A DNA stretch of 16,709 bases from Desulfobacteraceae bacterium (GTDB taxonomy: Bacteria > Desulfobacterota > DSM-4660 > Desulfatiglandales > Desulfatiglandaceae): positions 1-16,709 of the forward strand of contig DAOWOF010000025.1 of the NCBI GenBank assembly GCA_030642205.1, read 5' to 3'. Shown piece by piece: positions 1 through 7,683 of the stretch; position 1 is the stretch's first letter; each line of letters opens with the position of its first letter. The notes under the pieces are model-generated. The model did no database searches, was not told the DNA's origin, and worked only from the letters and a program-made list of their open reading frames with translations. Both the position numbers and the translations under genes were made by a program.

Positions 1-1
1 A

Positions 2-133
2 AGAAAAGTGAAAAGCCTGGAAGAGGTAAGAAGCATTATTTATGGAGTTTTGTTCAGGGAGAAGATCAATCAGATGTATGCTTCGTGGTTAAAAGACCTT
101 AGGGAACAGGCTTATACAAAATTGATTTTTTAA
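2..133 (+). CDS. SurA/parvulin-type periplasmic chaperone, C-terminal fragment (partial, runs off the left edge)
   Basis: An open frame enters from the left edge and ends at TAA 131-133, giving 43 residues. The fragment reads as an amphipathic helix with SLEEVRSIIYGVLFREKIN followed by WLKDLREQAY and a short strand. This matches the closing segment of SurA and related peptidyl-prolyl isomerases, where the C-terminal helix and strand (typically W-L-K-E-L-R-E-K-A-Y-I) pack back onto the N-terminal chaperone domain. Proteins of this family escort outer-membrane proteins through the periplasm. The rest of the gene lies outside the window, so parvulin domains cannot be checked. Its position upstream of other envelope genes fits the assignment, which rests on a short motif only. 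Confidence 0.6.
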   Translation, partial: RKVKSLEEVRSIIYGVLFREKINQMYASWLKDLREQAYTKLIF

Positions 134-530
134 AAATCCTGATGGTATCACAAAAATCCATTTACTATAAACTCTCTATTTTTTTTAATTTGATATTATA
201 TCCCTTCCTTAAAAAGGGACTACATATTGCGTAGAAAATTCTTGCTTAATTCATGGATATAAGATTTAAAAATCTTAAGAAACTTAAATTTCAAAAGGAT
301 TTTAAAGTGTATGACTCTTTTGTAAAAAAGCCTTTTACATGATCACCAGGGAGTTGTCCTGAAATAAGTTGGGCAATATCTTGCTTAGATTCAGGTTAGA
401 TTTGGTTAATCTGAAGATGAGATGCGAGACGTTTAAGTTGTTTCCGGATAACTCCTAAATAAAGGCATAAGAAATCCGTAAAAAGCTGTATTTGACAATA
501 TTATTCAGATTTTAAGAAAAAGCTAATACT
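134..530. other. AT-rich intergenic region (397 bp) upstream of the rodZ-like gene
   Basis: No gene is supported here on either strand. Small structures are visible: a 6-bp stem at 201-206/214-219 (tccctt/aaggga), an AT-only 8-bp dyad around 262-279, and the inverted-repeat element at 350-455 listed separately. A TTGACA hexamer lies at 492-497, but no acceptable -10 box follows it at normal spacing. The length and the repeat suggest that the downstream cluster may start its own transcription here, but no promoter can be assigned. Confidence 0.6.
350..455. repeat. Short element with imperfect terminal inverted repeats (MITE- or REP-like)
   Basis: The left end at 350-370 begins ggagttgtcctgaaa, and the reverse complement of the right end at 435-455 begins ggagttatccggaaa. 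The two 21-bp arms agree at 17 of 21 positions. The interior of about 64 bp has no open frame of note. No target-site duplication is obvious. The left arm also resembles the palindrome at 13371-13403 on the opposite strand, including the shared string aaataagtt, so this looks like one copy of a small dispersed family in this genome. No transposase is present; whether it is mobile is not known. Confidence 0.5.
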
Positions 531-1508
531 ATGGATCAAAAAAAAGATCAGATTGCTTCCACTGATAAAAAGAAACAAGAAGAATCCAAACGAAAAGGTC
601 TTGGAAAAATATTACGGCAAAAGAGAGAAGAGCTGGGTTTTACTTATGAACAAATTTCTGAGACTATTAAACTAAGGCCTTTCATCCTCAAGGCCCTGGA
701 AAATGGGGACTGGGATAATTTGCCATCTCCAGTGTTTATTAAGGGTTTTATCCGGTCTTATGCCACTGCTCTGAATTTAAAGGAAGAAAATCTTGATGAA
801 TACCATCTGGAAATTGGTACTGTTGATGCTATTCTTTCAGAGCCTTTTATGGATCAAACCGAGACCAGAAAAAGGATTCCGTTTCTATTAATCTTTTGTC
901 TGGTATCTATCGCCGTCGTTTTTTTATTATGGAAAGTTTTTGAGAAGAAAAATATTTCATCTATTAATCCCACAACAGATCAATCAGAGCTTGAATCAAG
1001 CATCTTGCCTACAGAGGATCTACCTCCAAAGGTCTCATTAGATAAAACGATTTCGCTGCCATTAGATGAAAAAACAGAAACGATCCCTGATTATGAAGAT
1101 GCTAAGGACAAAGACTCACATCCTGTCTCCTATATTGAGGAACAACAATCAATAGGCCAGGAAGAAAAGATAACTGATGATTTATCTGAATTAAATAACA
1201 TCAAGGAACCGACGCTTATTGAAAAAAAGTACATGCCAATTGATGATAATAAACCCTTGATCCTCAAGGCTAATATTATAAAAAAAACCTGGGTCAAGAT
1301 TTATGTTGATGATCACAGGGCCAAAGAATATATTTTCCTTCCTGGAAGCACTCCTGAATGGAACGCTGATAATGGTTTTGAAATACTAGTGGGTAATGCA
1401 GCTGGATTGAATCTTGAATTTAATAATAAAAAAATTGATAATTTGGGTGGTGAGGGCAAAGTAGTTCGGCTCAAATTGCCCAAGACTTACAAAAGAGGGA
1501 GCTTTTAG
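531..1508 (+). CDS. rodZ: RodZ-like HTH/transmembrane cytoskeletal anchor protein
   Basis: The 325-aa protein has the RodZ layout. A basic N-terminus is followed by a Cro/C1-type HTH_25 domain (about residues 24-92; LGKILRQKREELGFTYEQIS, then KGFIRSYATAL). One membrane helix follows at about 116-135, then a long acidic low-complexity linker (about 140-240), then a beta-rich DUF4115-type C-terminal domain (about 242-318; ANIIKKTWVKIYVD). In characterised RodZ the HTH part binds MreB in the cytoplasm and the periplasmic part links to the cell-wall elongation machinery. ATG 531 is the only good start, since the next Met lies beyond the HTH domain; no strong ribosome binding site precedes it. tyrS begins 7 bp after the stop, so the two are co-transcribed. 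A regulatory DNA-binding role cannot be excluded, but the architecture favours RodZ. Confidence 0.82.
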   Translation: MDQKKDQIASTDKKKQEESKRKGLGKILRQKREELGFTYEQISETIKLRPFILKALENGDWDNLPSPVFIKGFIRSYATALNLKEENLDEYHLEIGTVDAILSEPFMDQTETRKRIPFLLIFCLVSIAVVFLLWKVFEKKNISSINPTTDQSELESSILPTEDLPPKVSLDKTISLPLDEKTETIPDYEDAKDKDSHPVSYIEEQQSIGQEEKITDDLSELNNIKEPTLIEKKYMPIDDNKPLILKANIIKKTWVKIYVDDHRAKEYIFLPGSTPEWNADNGFEILVGNAAGLNLEFNNKKIDNLGGEGKVVRLKLPKTYKRGSF

Positions 1509-1515
1509 GATTACA

Positions 1516-2748
1516 TTGACAAATGTTCTTGATATATATGAAGAAAGAGGTTTTCTGGAACAGGTTACAGAAAAGACGCTTGTCAGAAAATTATTAGATA
1601 ACCCGACTGCATGTTATATTGGATTTGATCCTACGGCTAAAAGCTTACATGTCGGCAGCCTATTACCAATTATGTCTCTGGTCCATCTTCAAAGGATGGG
1701 GCATAGACCTATTATTGTAATTGGTGGCGGAACAGGGATGGTTGGTGATCCCAGTGGGAAAACCGAACTTCGGCGAGTTATGACCAGGGATGAGATAGAA
1801 GAGAATGTATCTGCACTCAAAAAACAGCTTGAGAGATTCCTTGATTTTGATAATGACAAGGCCATTATTATCAATAATGCCGACTGGCTAACCAAACTTA
1901 ACTATATTGATTTTTTAAGAAATTTTGGCCGCCACTTTAGTGTAAATCGAATGTTAACTGCAGAAAGCTACAGGGCCAGGATGAAGACAGGGCTAAGTTT
2001 TATTGAATTTAATTATATGCTCCTGCAAGCCTATGACTTCTGGTATCTTTTTAAACACCATAATTGCCGTCTTCAAATGGGTGGAAATGATCAATGGGGA
2101 AATATCCTGGCAGGGGAGGATTTGATTCGTCGTCTTGAAAGAGAAACTGTACATGGGATTACATTCCCTCTTTTAACTACTTCTACAGGCATAAAGATGG
2201 GAAAAACACATAAGGGCGCAGTTTGGCTTGATCCTGATTTGACATCACCTTATGACTATTATCAATATTGGATTAATCAGGACGATAGCGATATTGGACG
2301 GTTTTTAGCTCTTTTTACCCTTCTGCCAATGAAAGAGGTTAATACCCTGGGTGGGCTGGAAGGTGCTGCGATCAGAGAGGCAAAAAAAATACTTGCCTAT
2401 GAGGCAACAAAATTATGTCATGGTGAGAATGAGGCACAAGATGCTCGCCTGGCTGCTAAAAAATTATTTGGTGATTCCAAATCATTTGATTCTGAATCTA
2501 TCCCTACTTTTTCTATCAACAAACAGGAGTTTGATGTTGGGACTCCAGCTTTTATCCTTTTTGAAAAATCAGGCCTCTGTAAATCCAGGAGCGAAGCACG
2601 GAGGCTAATTTCACAAGGAGGAGGCTATGTGCAAGATCAGAAAATACTTTCTTTTGACCAGATAATTAATACAAAAAATCTTGAAGATAGTAGCCATCTG
2701 CTATTAAGAGCGGGTAAAAAAAGATATATGAAAATTGAGATATCATAA
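1516..2748 (+). CDS. tyrS: Tyrosyl-tRNA synthetase
   Basis: A class I aminoacyl-tRNA synthetase that activates tyrosine with ATP and charges tRNA-Tyr in the cytoplasm. Its 410 aa are typical of bacterial TyrRS. Visible motifs are YIGFDPTAKSLHVGS, with the HIGH-equivalent HVGS at 45-48; the tyrosine pocket segment NYMLLQAYDF (166-175); QMGGNDQWGN (187-196); and the KMSKS-equivalent KMGKT at 227-231. A C-terminal S4 RNA-binding domain lies at about 343-405 (SGLCKSRSEARRLISQGG). The start is TTG at 1516, preceded by agga at 1507-1510. ATG triplets at 1523 and 1538 are out of frame, and the N-terminus from this TTG matches the usual start of the family (short leader, then RGFLEQVT). It sits 7 bp after the rodZ-like gene and 20 bp before the sigma factor gene. 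Confidence 0.96.
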   Translation: MTNVLDIYEERGFLEQVTEKTLVRKLLDNPTACYIGFDPTAKSLHVGSLLPIMSLVHLQRMGHRPIIVIGGGTGMVGDPSGKTELRRVMTRDEIEENVSALKKQLERFLDFDNDKAIIINNADWLTKLNYIDFLRNFGRHFSVNRMLTAESYRARMKTGLSFIEFNYMLLQAYDFWYLFKHHNCRLQMGGNDQWGNILAGEDLIRRLERETVHGITFPLLTTSTGIKMGKTHKGAVWLDPDLTSPYDYYQYWINQDDSDIGRFLALFTLLPMKEVNTLGGLEGAAIREAKKILAYEATKLCHGENEAQDARLAAKKLFGDSKSFDSESIPTFSINKQEFDVGTPAFILFEKSGLCKSRSEARRLISQGGGYVQDQKILSFDQIINTKNLEDSSHLLLRAGKKRYMKIEIS

Positions 2749-2768
2749 TAATGAAATTTTAAATAAAA

Positions 2769-3731
2769 ATGTCAAAAGGTATTAAAAAATCTGAACAGAT
2801 TAAGGGTCGCCCAAAATCATCTGCCCAAACTAACTTAACTCCTGTAATTCAGTCAGGAGAGAGGGCTGTTGTTTCCTATGATCCACTTCAAATATATCTT
2901 TCTGAAATCAGAAAGTATCCTATGCTTACCAGAGAAGAAGAAATTGAATTAGCAACCAGGATAAGAGAGGATGGGGACGAAAAAGCGGCCTACAGGATGG
3001 CGACCTCTAACTTGAGATTAGTAGTTAAAATCGCCATGGATTACCATCGCTATTGGACAAAAAACTTGCTTGACCTGATCCAGGAAGGTAATTTAGGCCT
3101 ATTACAGGCAGTTAAAAAATTCGATCCTTACCGTGGAATAAAATTTTCCTATTATGCCTCATTCTGGATTAAGGCATATATGCTTAAATTTATCATGGAT
3201 AACTGGAAAATTGTTAAAATTGGAACAACTCAAAGTCAACGGAAATTATTTTTTAATTTATCTAAAGAGAAAAATCGTCTTCTTGCCGAAGGCTTTGACC
3301 CTGAGCCCAAGCTTCTTGCTGAACGGCTAGACGTTGAAGAAAAAGACGTAATAGAAATGAGCCAACGCCTTGGGAACTGGGAGATTTCATTAAATGCGCC
3401 AATAAATGATGATTATAAAGATTCCTATGAAGCCCTACTTTCTGACCCGGGGATTGCTGTTGATGAACAATTATCGACTAGTCAAAATAGAGATCTCCTT
3501 ATTCGGAGCCTCAAAAAATTCCGCAAAAAACTTACAGGAAAAGAGGCGGATATTTTTGATAATCGCATAATGTCGGAGAATCCCATGACCTTACAGCAGC
3601 TAGGCGATAGATATCACATTTCCAGAGAGAGAATCCGGCAAATTCAAGAAAGAATTATTAAAAAAATTGAAAAGACATTCACAGAAGAAATTTCTAATTT
3701 TGAGGAAGAATATTCCGGTTACATAAAATGA
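2769..3731 (+). CDS. rpoH: RpoH-type (heat-shock, sigma-32 family) RNA polymerase sigma factor
   Basis: A 320-aa alternative sigma70-family factor. Region 1.2 lies at about 38-68 (DPLQIYLSEIRKYPMLTREEE), region 2 at about 75-150 (NLRLVVKIAMDYHRY, DLIQEGNLGLLQAVKKFDP, GIKFSYYASFWIKAYML), and region 4 with its HTH at about 250-305 (MTLQQLGDRYHISRERIRQIQ). The segment QRKLFFNLSKEKNRL at 157-171 matches the RpoH box, which separates heat-shock sigma factors from housekeeping RpoD and from stationary-phase RpoS. A non-conserved basic leader of about 35 residues precedes region 1.2. The start ATG follows a weak AT-rich leader with no clear Shine-Dalgarno sequence; an upstream in-frame ATG at 2751 runs straight into a stop. 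The stop TGA overlaps the ATG of the next gene (ATGA), so translation of the two is probably coupled. Confidence 0.88.
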   Translation: MSKGIKKSEQIKGRPKSSAQTNLTPVIQSGERAVVSYDPLQIYLSEIRKYPMLTREEEIELATRIREDGDEKAAYRMATSNLRLVVKIAMDYHRYWTKNLLDLIQEGNLGLLQAVKKFDPYRGIKFSYYASFWIKAYMLKFIMDNWKIVKIGTTQSQRKLFFNLSKEKNRLLAEGFDPEPKLLAERLDVEEKDVIEMSQRLGNWEISLNAPINDDYKDSYEALLSDPGIAVDEQLSTSQNRDLLIRSLKKFRKKLTGKEADIFDNRIMSENPMTLQQLGDRYHISRERIRQIQERIIKKIEKTFTEEISNFEEEYSGYIK

Positions 3732-5506
3732 ACAATTTCTTTACAAATTACATGTCTAATACAAAAGAGTTGTTGAAAATTATATTTATAATCCTGTTTC
3801 TGGCTTTTTTTGTTGCTTGTGCTTTCTCACCAAATCTTCCAAAAGTGAGACAAGGTATCTCTCCACCAGAAAAAAATGCCCTTTTGACTCAAGACAAACC
3901 CTTGCCTCGAATTGCATATAAAGATTTTTTAATGGCCTGTATTACTGTTTCCAGAGGCCAATATAATAAAGCACATAAATATCTGTTACAGTCATTGGAG
4001 AAAGATCCCAAATCAGCTTATCTGAACCAAAAAATGGCTGTTTTATTGAAAAATTTAAAGGATACTCCTGCTGCCTTAAAATACGCACAGAAATGTGTGA
4101 GCCTGGAACCTGATAATGCTGAGAATAATATCTTATTAGGTGATCTTTATATAATGCAAAAGGACAAGGATTTAGCCCTGATATATTACAATAAAGCTCT
4201 CAATATTACCCCTAAGAATCAACAGTTACGCCTTATTATCTCTAACATTCTTATCAAAAAAGAATTATTTGCAAAGGCCTTGACTTATCTCGAAATCCTG
4301 ATTCAGGAAAACCCCAATCTCATTATTGCCTACTATTACCGAGGAAGAATTGAGTTATCCAGAAAACAGTATGGAAAAGCTGAAGAATCGTTTAAAAAAG
4401 CACTTAGTCTTAACGAAACCATGGAACCTGCTTTATTTGATCTAGCTACTCTTTATCATATGACCAGTCGCTATATGGATGCTATCAAGATTTATGAAAA
4501 TCTTATCAACTACTATCCTTATAATTTTGCTGCAAGGGAAAGATTATTAAAATTATATCTTAATCTAGGTCAGAATAGTAAGGCTGATAAGCAAATGGCA
4601 GAAATCAAGCGCCATTCAAAACCTGGTGGGCCGGAACGTAAAATTATAGGATCCATCTATCTTAAACAGGAAAAGTTAAATCAGGCTATTTATGAACTGG
4701 ATCTGGTTGTTACTGCCTGGCCTAATGATTATCAATCAAGATATTATCTTGCCGCAGCCTATCAGGCTAAAGGCGATCTTGAAAAAGCGCTTGAACATTT
4801 CTACATTATTAAACAGGAATCTAAATATTATTATAATGCTCGCATGAATATTGCCCATATTCTGGAAATTCAAGGCAAAGATGATGCAGCTATTATAATC
4901 CTTGAGCAGATAATTAATCAGGGAAAGACTATACCTGAGATCAATTTAATGCTAGCCTCCCTCTATGAAACGCAGGAAAACTATCAAAAAGCAATTGAGG
5001 TGATAAAAAAAGGGATTCAGCAGAATAAAGGTAATACAGAGCTCCTTTTTCGCCTTGGCATCCTTATTGATAAAAGCGGTGATAATATCTCCTCAATTAA
5101 GTACATGGAAAAAATCCTGGAAATTGATCCCAATCATGCGGAGAGCTTAAACTATATAGGATATTCACTAGCTGAACAGGATCACAATCTTGATAAAGCC
5201 ATGCAATTAATACAAAAGGCCTTAAAAATAAAACCGGATAACCCTTATATTATTGATAGCCTTGGCTGGGTATATTTCCGTAAGGAACATTATAAAGAAG
5301 CCTTGACTTATCTTAAGAAGGCAACCCAACTTTTACCTGACGACCCCACAATAAATGAACATTTAGGAGACGCCTATTTGAAAATGAAGGATTATTATAA
5401 TGCCCTTAAATACTACAAGAAAGTTCTTTCAAACAAGGATATCTCGCCTGATGTCATTGAAAATAAAATAAGAAACCTTGAGCAGCTTATGGGAGAAAAA
5501 TATTGA
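3728..5506 (+). CDS. Tetratricopeptide-repeat lipoprotein (outer-membrane or periplasmic scaffold)
   Basis: A 592-aa protein starts with a basic N-region and a hydrophobic helix (about 17-30) ending in FFVAC. Cys31 is a plausible though not ideal lipobox cysteine. From about residue 63 to the end it is an almost unbroken array of TPR units. Examples are AYYYRGRIELSRKQYGKAEE, SLNYIGYSLAEQDHNLDKAM and YIIDSLGWVYFRKEHYKEAL. TPR arrays are protein-binding scaffolds; the partner cannot be read from sequence. Long TPR proteins of this shape recur next to LolB-like genes in Desulfobacterota. The start at 3728 overlaps the rpoH stop; an alternative start at ATG 3752 (Met9) would still keep the signal sequence. 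It overlaps or abuts the next gene, so joint expression with rpoH and the lipoprotein gene is likely. Confidence 0.85.
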   Translation: MNNFFTNYMSNTKELLKIIFIILFLAFFVACAFSPNLPKVRQGISPPEKNALLTQDKPLPRIAYKDFLMACITVSRGQYNKAHKYLLQSLEKDPKSAYLNQKMAVLLKNLKDTPAALKYAQKCVSLEPDNAENNILLGDLYIMQKDKDLALIYYNKALNITPKNQQLRLIISNILIKKELFAKALTYLEILIQENPNLIIAYYYRGRIELSRKQYGKAEESFKKALSLNETMEPALFDLATLYHMTSRYMDAIKIYENLINYYPYNFAARERLLKLYLNLGQNSKADKQMAEIKRHSKPGGPERKIIGSIYLKQEKLNQAIYELDLVVTAWPNDYQSRYYLAAAYQAKGDLEKALEHFYIIKQESKYYYNARMNIAHILEIQGKDDAAIIILEQIINQGKTIPEINLMLASLYETQENYQKAIEVIKKGIQQNKGNTELLFRLGILIDKSGDNISSIKYMEKILEIDPNHAESLNYIGYSLAEQDHNLDKAMQLIQKALKIKPDNPYIIDSLGWVYFRKEHYKEALTYLKKATQLLPDDPTINEHLGDAYLKMKDYYNALKYYKKVLSNKDISPDVIENKIRNLEQLMGEKY

Positions 5507-5510
5507 TGAA

Positions 5511-6347
5511 ATGTATATACCTCTTGCCCTGCACAAATTTATTTCAAAAAAAGCCTCAAATTCCTGCATAAAATTAATATTAATAATATTATGCAGCCTC
5601 CTTATCTTATCCTGTGCTACTTCTTCTATTGTCTATCCTCCTGTTTCACCCTTTCCTAATAAAATCATTGATACAATTATCTCAGGATTAAGAGAGCAGG
5701 AAAAAATGTGCCATGGATTTGTTTTTTCCGGGCGTATGACCATAAAAAAAGGTGTACAAAAAACAAGATTGATACTCTTTATAGCAGGACAAAGTAGTCC
5801 GCTCAAAATCAAGATGGAAATAAATCATCCATGGGGCCGGCCTCTTTTTAAGATTTTAATCCAAAAGACAGGTGTGGAAATTCTTTCCATACAGGAAAAA
5901 AAGTATTATTTTGGCCCGTTAGAATCTTTTAGTAAGTTGTTCAGTTTTTTTCCTGTTCAATTAGATTCCAATCAATTATGGATGCTTGCAAGGTGTTTCC
6001 CTGTTGTTTTGCCGCATGTCCAGGCAATATCCGGAAAAGCAAATCAGCTGACACTTTTCAATGAAAATTCTGAAGCAATACAGGTAATGTCATTTGATCC
6101 GGGAACTACCTTTCCACGACAAATATCTTTTCCTTCGCAAGATGCAGTGTTCCTCTTTTCTGAATTCACAAAATCCAAGGATATTCCATATGCCTGCAAG
6201 GTTCGATTAAATCTTGAAAAGGTGAATACAACATTGACAATAATTAATAAAAATATGCTTTTCAAAAAAAGATTGAACCCATCGATTTTTATCCTTCCTA
6301 TCCCCCCTGATTTTATTACCATTCCTCTTTTACCTGGGATGCGATAA
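5511..6347 (+). CDS. LolB-like outer-membrane lipoprotein (lipoprotein-insertion family, tentative)
   Basis: From ATG 5511 the protein has 278 aa. It starts with a basic N-region, a hydrophobic helix KLILIILCSLLILSC and a lipobox with Cys at residue 35, so it should be lipidated. After it comes a FSGRMTIKKGVQKTRLILFI strand pair and a further beta-rich body (LKIKMEINHPWGRPLFKILI, GVEILSIQEKKYYFGP). This is the expected look of the LolB/LppX half-barrel fold, which accepts lipoproteins at the outer membrane. Identity is by pattern and context only. The frame stays open upstream to a TTG at 5478, which would add 11 residues inside the preceding TPR gene. ATG 5511, 5 bp after that stop and with gggaga at 5491-5496, gives the more normal signal peptide. 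It is the last gene of the cluster. Confidence 0.6.
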   Translation: MYIPLALHKFISKKASNSCIKLILIILCSLLILSCATSSIVYPPVSPFPNKIIDTIISGLREQEKMCHGFVFSGRMTIKKGVQKTRLILFIAGQSSPLKIKMEINHPWGRPLFKILIQKTGVEILSIQEKKYYFGPLESFSKLFSFFPVQLDSNQLWMLARCFPVVLPHVQAISGKANQLTLFNENSEAIQVMSFDPGTTFPRQISFPSQDAVFLFSEFTKSKDIPYACKVRLNLEKVNTTLTIINKNMLFKKRLNPSIFILPIPPDFITIPLLPGMR

Positions 6348-6391
6348 AATATTATTTCTTTTGAATAAGGGCCCTTGACTCATCAGGCGGA

Positions 6392-6408
6392 TCAAAGGAA
6401 TTCTTTGA
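6392..6408. promoter_or_regulatory. Dyad just upstream of the bcr-like operon promoter (possible operator)
   Basis: The arms tcaaag (6392-6397) and ctttga (6403-6408) form a perfect 6-bp dyad around gaatt, ending 6 bp before the -35 box at 6415. A fully self-complementary aagggccctt lies slightly upstream at 6367-6376. Either could be a regulator site or a weak terminator stem for the upstream cluster, but no run of T follows either one. The function is a guess from position. Confidence 0.3.
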
Positions 6409-6414
6409 GTGTGA

Positions 6415-6443
6415 TTGACATGACAGATTGTTTTTTTTATATA
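6415..6443 (+). promoter_or_regulatory. Sigma70-type promoter of the BcrC/BcrB/activator operon
   Basis: A perfect -35 TTGACA at 6415-6420 is followed after 17 bp by TATATA at 6438-6443 (TATACT at 6440-6445 is an alternative with a 19-bp spacer). The spacer contains a run of eight T. Transcription would start near 6450, leaving a leader of about 85 nt before ATG 6537. The leader carries a strong aggaggt ribosome binding site at 6523-6529. This marks the operon as a transcription unit separate from the envelope cluster upstream. Confidence 0.7.
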
Positions 6444-6536
6444 CTTGTTTGATTTATCTCTCCATATCATTATATGATGCGAGCCATGAAAACATAAATT
6501 CACCAAGTCTGAACAATTAGGCAGGAGGTATCTTTT

Positions 6537-7682
6537 ATGAAGCAGAGGGCACTAAACCAATGTATGAAAGTTTCTGGAGATCCATATGGATATCTTAAGG
6601 AATGGAAGGGAAACAACAATAAAAAAATTATTAGTTGTTTTGCCATGAATATTCCGGAAGAAATAATTCATGCTGCAGGACTCTTACCGGTAATAGCCTG
6701 GCGTAGCAATGAAAGTGTTTCGATTGGACATTCCCATGTAGCATCTTTCAATTGTGGTCTGACAAGAAGTTTTATTGATGATGTTCTCAAGGAAAAACTT
6801 AACTTTCTGGATGGGGTTGTGATCAACAGGATGTGTTTGCAGGCCCAGGGTATCCCTTTTATTCTTGAGCAGAATACAAAGTGGGCAAATATCATATACA
6901 TGTCCTTGCCGGCGCTTTATGGTAGTGATTGCATTCGTGACTTCTTCAAAAGTGAATTAGATCGCCTTATAATCGCTATGGAAAAATGCAGTGGAAATAA
7001 AATCACAACCGGGAAAATTGTCAACAGTATTGAAATCTATAACCATAATCGAAAATTATTAAGCGACATTTATGAAATAAGAAGAAAAAATATTGGGATA
7101 ATTTCAGCTCGGGAAATGCTTTCGATAGTTCACTCCAGCATGATTATGCCCAAAGAAGAAAATAATAAATTACTTTTGGAGGTTATCGAAGAATTAAATC
7201 TTAAGGTTGCCGAAGGTAATCATAAGTCCGGTATCCCTGTGGTTATTTATGGCTCGCTTTGTCAAACTCCTCACCCTGAACTACTTGATTTAATAGAAAA
7301 TACAGGAATGGTCGTTGTTGACGATGATATTTTTATTGGTTCCAGATATTTTGTCAATTCCCTTGATATAAGTGATGATCCAATTGAATCTATGGCTAAT
7401 CGTTACTTATCGCATATTCCGCCTTGCCCCACTAAAGGTGATTATAAATCTAACTGGTCAACTTATATCTCTGATATTATGAATAAAAATAAGGCAAAGG
7501 CTGTTATTACATTAATGATTAGATATTGCCCTCCCCATATGTGTGCCTATCCTGACGATCAGATAAATTTTGAAAAAAAAGGAATCCCTGAAATAATGCT
7601 TGAGGTGGAGCATGAGATTATTTCTCTTGAACAAGTCAGGACAAGGCTGCAATCATTTGTTGAAACAATAGGAGGGATATAA
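6537..7682 (+). CDS. BcrC-like subunit, benzoyl-CoA reductase / 2-hydroxyacyl-CoA dehydratase superfamily (HgdB/FldC type)
   Basis: A 381-aa iron-sulfur protein, the usual length for BcrC, FldC and HadC. Three cysteines sit where the family places its [4Fe-4S] ligands: Cys73 in HVASFNCGLTRSF, Cys100 in VINRMCLQAQG, and Cys331 in IRYCPPHMCAYPDDQ (Cys336 is extra). The C-terminal signature EVEHEIISLEQVRTRLQSF (355-373) matches the family's E-x-D...Q-x-x-T-R-x-x-A-F ending, with His359 and Ser372 as small departures. In known systems two such subunits form the catalytic dimer, which receives single electrons from an ATP-hydrolysing activator and reduces or dehydrates an acyl-CoA. The Shine-Dalgarno aggaggt at 6523-6529 fixes the start. 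The next gene starts 2 bp after the preceding-frame stop region, so the two are translated together. The substrate cannot be deduced. Confidence 0.85.
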   Translation: MKQRALNQCMKVSGDPYGYLKEWKGNNNKKIISCFAMNIPEEIIHAAGLLPVIAWRSNESVSIGHSHVASFNCGLTRSFIDDVLKEKLNFLDGVVINRMCLQAQGIPFILEQNTKWANIIYMSLPALYGSDCIRDFFKSELDRLIIAMEKCSGNKITTGKIVNSIEIYNHNRKLLSDIYEIRRKNIGIISAREMLSIVHSSMIMPKEENNKLLLEVIEELNLKVAEGNHKSGIPVVIYGSLCQTPHPELLDLIENTGMVVVDDDIFIGSRYFVNSLDISDDPIESMANRYLSHIPPCPTKGDYKSNWSTYISDIMNKNKAKAVITLMIRYCPPHMCAYPDDQINFEKKGIPEIMLEVEHEIISLEQVRTRLQSFVETIGGI

Positions 7683-7683
7683 A

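Noticed and set aside
201..219. Stem tccctt/aaggga as a terminator for the upstream chaperone gene
   Set aside because: It has no T tract on its 3' side in the plus direction and lies 68 bp beyond the stop; the signal is too weak.
492..530. TTGACA at 492-497 as the -35 box of the rodZ-like gene
   Set aside because: No -10-like hexamer follows at 15-19 bp; the nearest candidate (taatac at 524-529) is 26 bp away and touches the start codon.
5478..5510. TTG start at 5478 for the LolB-like lipoprotein
   Set aside because: It would add 11 charged residues inside the preceding gene; ATG 5511 gives a normal lipoprotein signal and lies 5 bp after the upstream stop.
6474..6497. Seven-codon open frame in the leader of the bcr-like operon as an attenuation peptide
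   Set aside because: It has no ribosome binding site, no run of regulatory codons and no alternative hairpins ending in a T tract.
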